Shown here: positions 6,130-6,594 of the stretch, piece after piece
How the letters are laid out: each line of letters starts with the position of its first letter
Numbering within the stretch: position 1 is the stretch's first letter
Source of the DNA: JANRLJ01 sp034437895
Lineage (GTDB): Bacteria; Chloroflexota; Anaerolineae; Aggregatilineales; Phototrophicaceae
DNA length: 6,594 nucleotides
NCBI GenBank assembly: GCA_034437895.1
Contig: DAOTTO010000275.1
Coordinates: forward strand, 1 to 6,594
Direction: 5' to 3'
Notes under the pieces: model-generated
What the model saw: the letters and a program-made list of their open reading frames with translations, nothing else
Database searches by the model: none
What the model was told of the DNA's origin: nothing
Made by a program: the position numbers and the translations under genes

Positions 6130-6354
6130 AAAAAGGCTGATACGCAACAAAAAAGCGCAGCAGCATTCCACGTTACGGAACGCTCCACGCTCTCAAAGTC
6201 GCCTACCAGCCTTGTGAATTGGCTTGGGTTAAGGTCGCTCGATCAGATCAGGTGGTCAACGCCCCGTTTCCTGACATGAACGACAACAAAGTGCAATATA
6301 CATTGGTTTTCCGTTTTTATAAAAGCATCTGGGTGACTGTATCAGCCATTAATC
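6130..6354 (-). ncRNA. Candidate structured non-coding RNA or cysteine synthase leader (about 225 nt)
   Basis: This stretch has no credible ORF but has all the marks of an RNA gene. A near-consensus promoter ends 7 nt before the proposed 5' end. Seven nt into the RNA, GGCTGATAC (complement of 6339-6347) is perfectly complementary to GTATCAGCC (complement of 6135-6143) near the 3' end, and five U residues (complement of 6130-6134) follow directly. Inside this closing helix three arms can be drawn. The first is GTCGTTC with GAGCGAC (6234-6284), continuing with TCAGG/CCTGA and AACG/CGTT. The second is a short arm, AGCC with GGCT. The third is a strong hairpin at 6154-6191. I looked for the signatures of tmRNA, RNase P RNA, SRP RNA, SAM-I riboswitches and T-boxes and did not find them. 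A divergent 6S RNA, also closed by its ends, is not excluded. The position, on the same strand as the cysteine synthase gene and 115 nt before it, also allows a leader role. Confidence 0.6.
6149..6191 (-). terminator. Internal terminator-like hairpin in the candidate RNA
   Basis: On the minus strand AGCGTGG and the inner GCGTTCC pair with GGAATGC and CTGCGCT (complement of 6154-6191), with a 7-nt loop, a small internal loop and a few G-U pairs. Six T residues (complement of 6149-6154, the first also pairing in the stem) follow immediately. Hairpin plus U tract fits an intrinsic terminator or attenuator. It lies just before the closing helix and its second U tract. Confidence 0.55.
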
Positions 6355-6360
6355 TCTAGC

Positions 6361-6389
6361 AATATAGCGAATGGCGCTAAGGATGTCAA
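6361..6389 (-). promoter_or_regulatory. Strong sigma-70 promoter of the candidate RNA
   Basis: On the minus strand TTGACA (complement of 6384-6389) is a perfect -35 box. The spacer is exactly 17 bp, and TATATT (complement of 6361-6366) matches the -10 consensus at five of six positions. Transcription should begin near 6353-6355. It is the best promoter in the window and points at the cysteine synthase gene through the RNA region. Confidence 0.8.
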
Positions 6390-6484
6390 CTACTTAGGTG
6401 TCATTTTAAAAAGACGCTCATACTCGTAGTGATCTTACGTTACACATCGCTTGCCCTATGCCTATCAATGGCTATAGTCAACAA

Positions 6485-6505
6485 CCCCATAGCTAAAGCT
6501 AGGGG
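6485..6505 (-). repeat. IS200/IS605 right-end hairpin
   Basis: Read on the minus strand, CCCC then TAGC pairs with GCTA then GGGG around the loop TTTA, with a single unpaired T between the two 3' stem parts. This bulged hairpin with TTTA at its tip is typical of the right ends recognised by Y1 transposases and forms the end of the TnpB guide-RNA scaffold. It overlaps the tnpB stop codon. Confidence 0.75.
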
Positions 6506-6594
6506 CTTGCAGTTGGGGCGGGATTTTCACCCACTTCACCCACCGCGTTTGGGGCATTGACTGACCCCCGACGACCAATATTGATCGCCGCGTT
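6499..6594 (-). CDS. tnpB: RNA-guided endonuclease TnpB, C-terminal end only
   Basis: Only the last 31 codons and the TAG stop (complement of 6499-6501) are in the window; the start lies to the right. The fragment opens with NAAINIGRRG, which fits the conserved D-x-NAA-x-NI block after the third RuvC catalytic aspartate of TnpB; the aspartate itself would be just outside the window. A short Gly/Pro/Ala-rich tail follows (VGEVGENPAPTASP), typical of the poorly conserved end that is also part of the guide RNA scaffold. TnpB is an RNA-guided DNA nuclease that helps its element persist. Whether the gene is intact cannot be seen. Confidence 0.75.
   Translation of the reverse strand, partial: NAAINIGRRGSVNAPNAVGEVGENPAPTASP

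Larger units (their letters stand above)
6477..6594 (-). mobile_element. Right end of an IS200/IS605 (IS1341-type) element, partial
   Basis: The end of a tnpB gene overlaps the hallmark right-end structure of this family: a CCCC/GGGG stem with TTTA at the tip, just inside the boundary. These elements have no terminal inverted repeats and insert without target duplication. The outer border is estimated at about 6477, after TTGTTGAC on the minus strand; the exact cleavage site is not certain. The rest of the element lies beyond the window, so it is unknown whether a tnpA transposase is present. Confidence 0.75.
6477..6594 (-). ncRNA. 3' part of a predicted omega RNA (reRNA) of TnpB
   Basis: In TnpB systems the guide RNA scaffold comes from the 3' end of tnpB and the right end, and the guide itself is copied from flanking DNA just past the element border. 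The tnpB end and right-end hairpin seen here therefore predict such an RNA, with its guide at about 6457-6476 read on the minus strand. No promoter or processing site can be seen. The call is by family analogy. Confidence 0.45.

Noticed and set aside
6177..6191. T-box-like TGGA in the 5' side of the terminator hairpin before a cysteine gene
   Set aside because: TGGA would suit tRNA-Cys, but the conserved bases around it in T-boxes (AGGGTGGNACCGCG) and a stem I with an AG bulge are absent; the closing helix of the RNA is also not a T-box feature.
1..6594. CRISPR array or tRNA/rRNA genes
   Set aside because: No regularly spaced repeats and no cloverleaf or rRNA signature were seen in the intergenic stretches.

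Overview
The window looks like chromosomal DNA of a free-living bacterium, most likely a member of the Chloroflexota. That placement is inferred from the style of the gene set and from the GC-rich palindromic intergenic repeat; no marker gene proves it. Housekeeping genes (a 23S rRNA pseudouridine synthase, a mechanosensitive channel, a cysteine synthase) sit beside small membrane or hypothetical proteins, and the end of an IS200/IS605-type element enters at the right edge.

Left part (1-2792, all + strand): a REP-like pair of GC-rich hairpins (1-93) is followed by two tandem paralogous genes for small proteins with two membrane segments. The first copy (152-566) is broken by a +1 frameshift; the second (585-962) is intact and overlaps the RluD-type pseudouridine synthase (959-1885) by an ATGA junction. 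A cytoplasmic DUF2268-like putative zinc protease with an HEYHH motif follows (1956-2792).

Middle (2793-5034): a 69-residue helical protein of unknown function (2945-3154) converges on mscL (3235-3672, minus strand) across a shared hairpin. About 400 bp of AT-rich intergenic DNA then leads to a membrane-anchored beta-propeller protein of the TolB/PD40 type (4072-5034), which is clearly AT-richer than its neighbours.

Right part (5036-6594, all minus strand): a PLP-dependent cysteine synthase (5062-6015) ends in a clean intrinsic terminator. Upstream of it lies the most interesting part of the window. A near-consensus sigma-70 promoter (TTGACA, 17 bp, TATATT; 6361-6389) drives a stretch with no ORF of about 225 nt. 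Its two ends can form a perfect 9-bp helix, and its 3' end runs straight into a U tract. This is a strong candidate for a structured non-coding RNA (about 6130-6354): either an independent RNA or a long leader/attenuator of the cysteine synthase gene. It contains an internal terminator-like hairpin and an alternative partner for its 3' strand, so it could switch between two folds. I could not assign it to a known class by eye.

At the far right are the last 31 codons of a tnpB gene (motif NAAINIGRRG) and the characteristic right-end hairpin of IS200/IS605/IS1341 elements. The 3' part of an omega RNA is therefore expected there, with its guide drawn from the DNA just left of the element, between the element and the ncRNA promoter.
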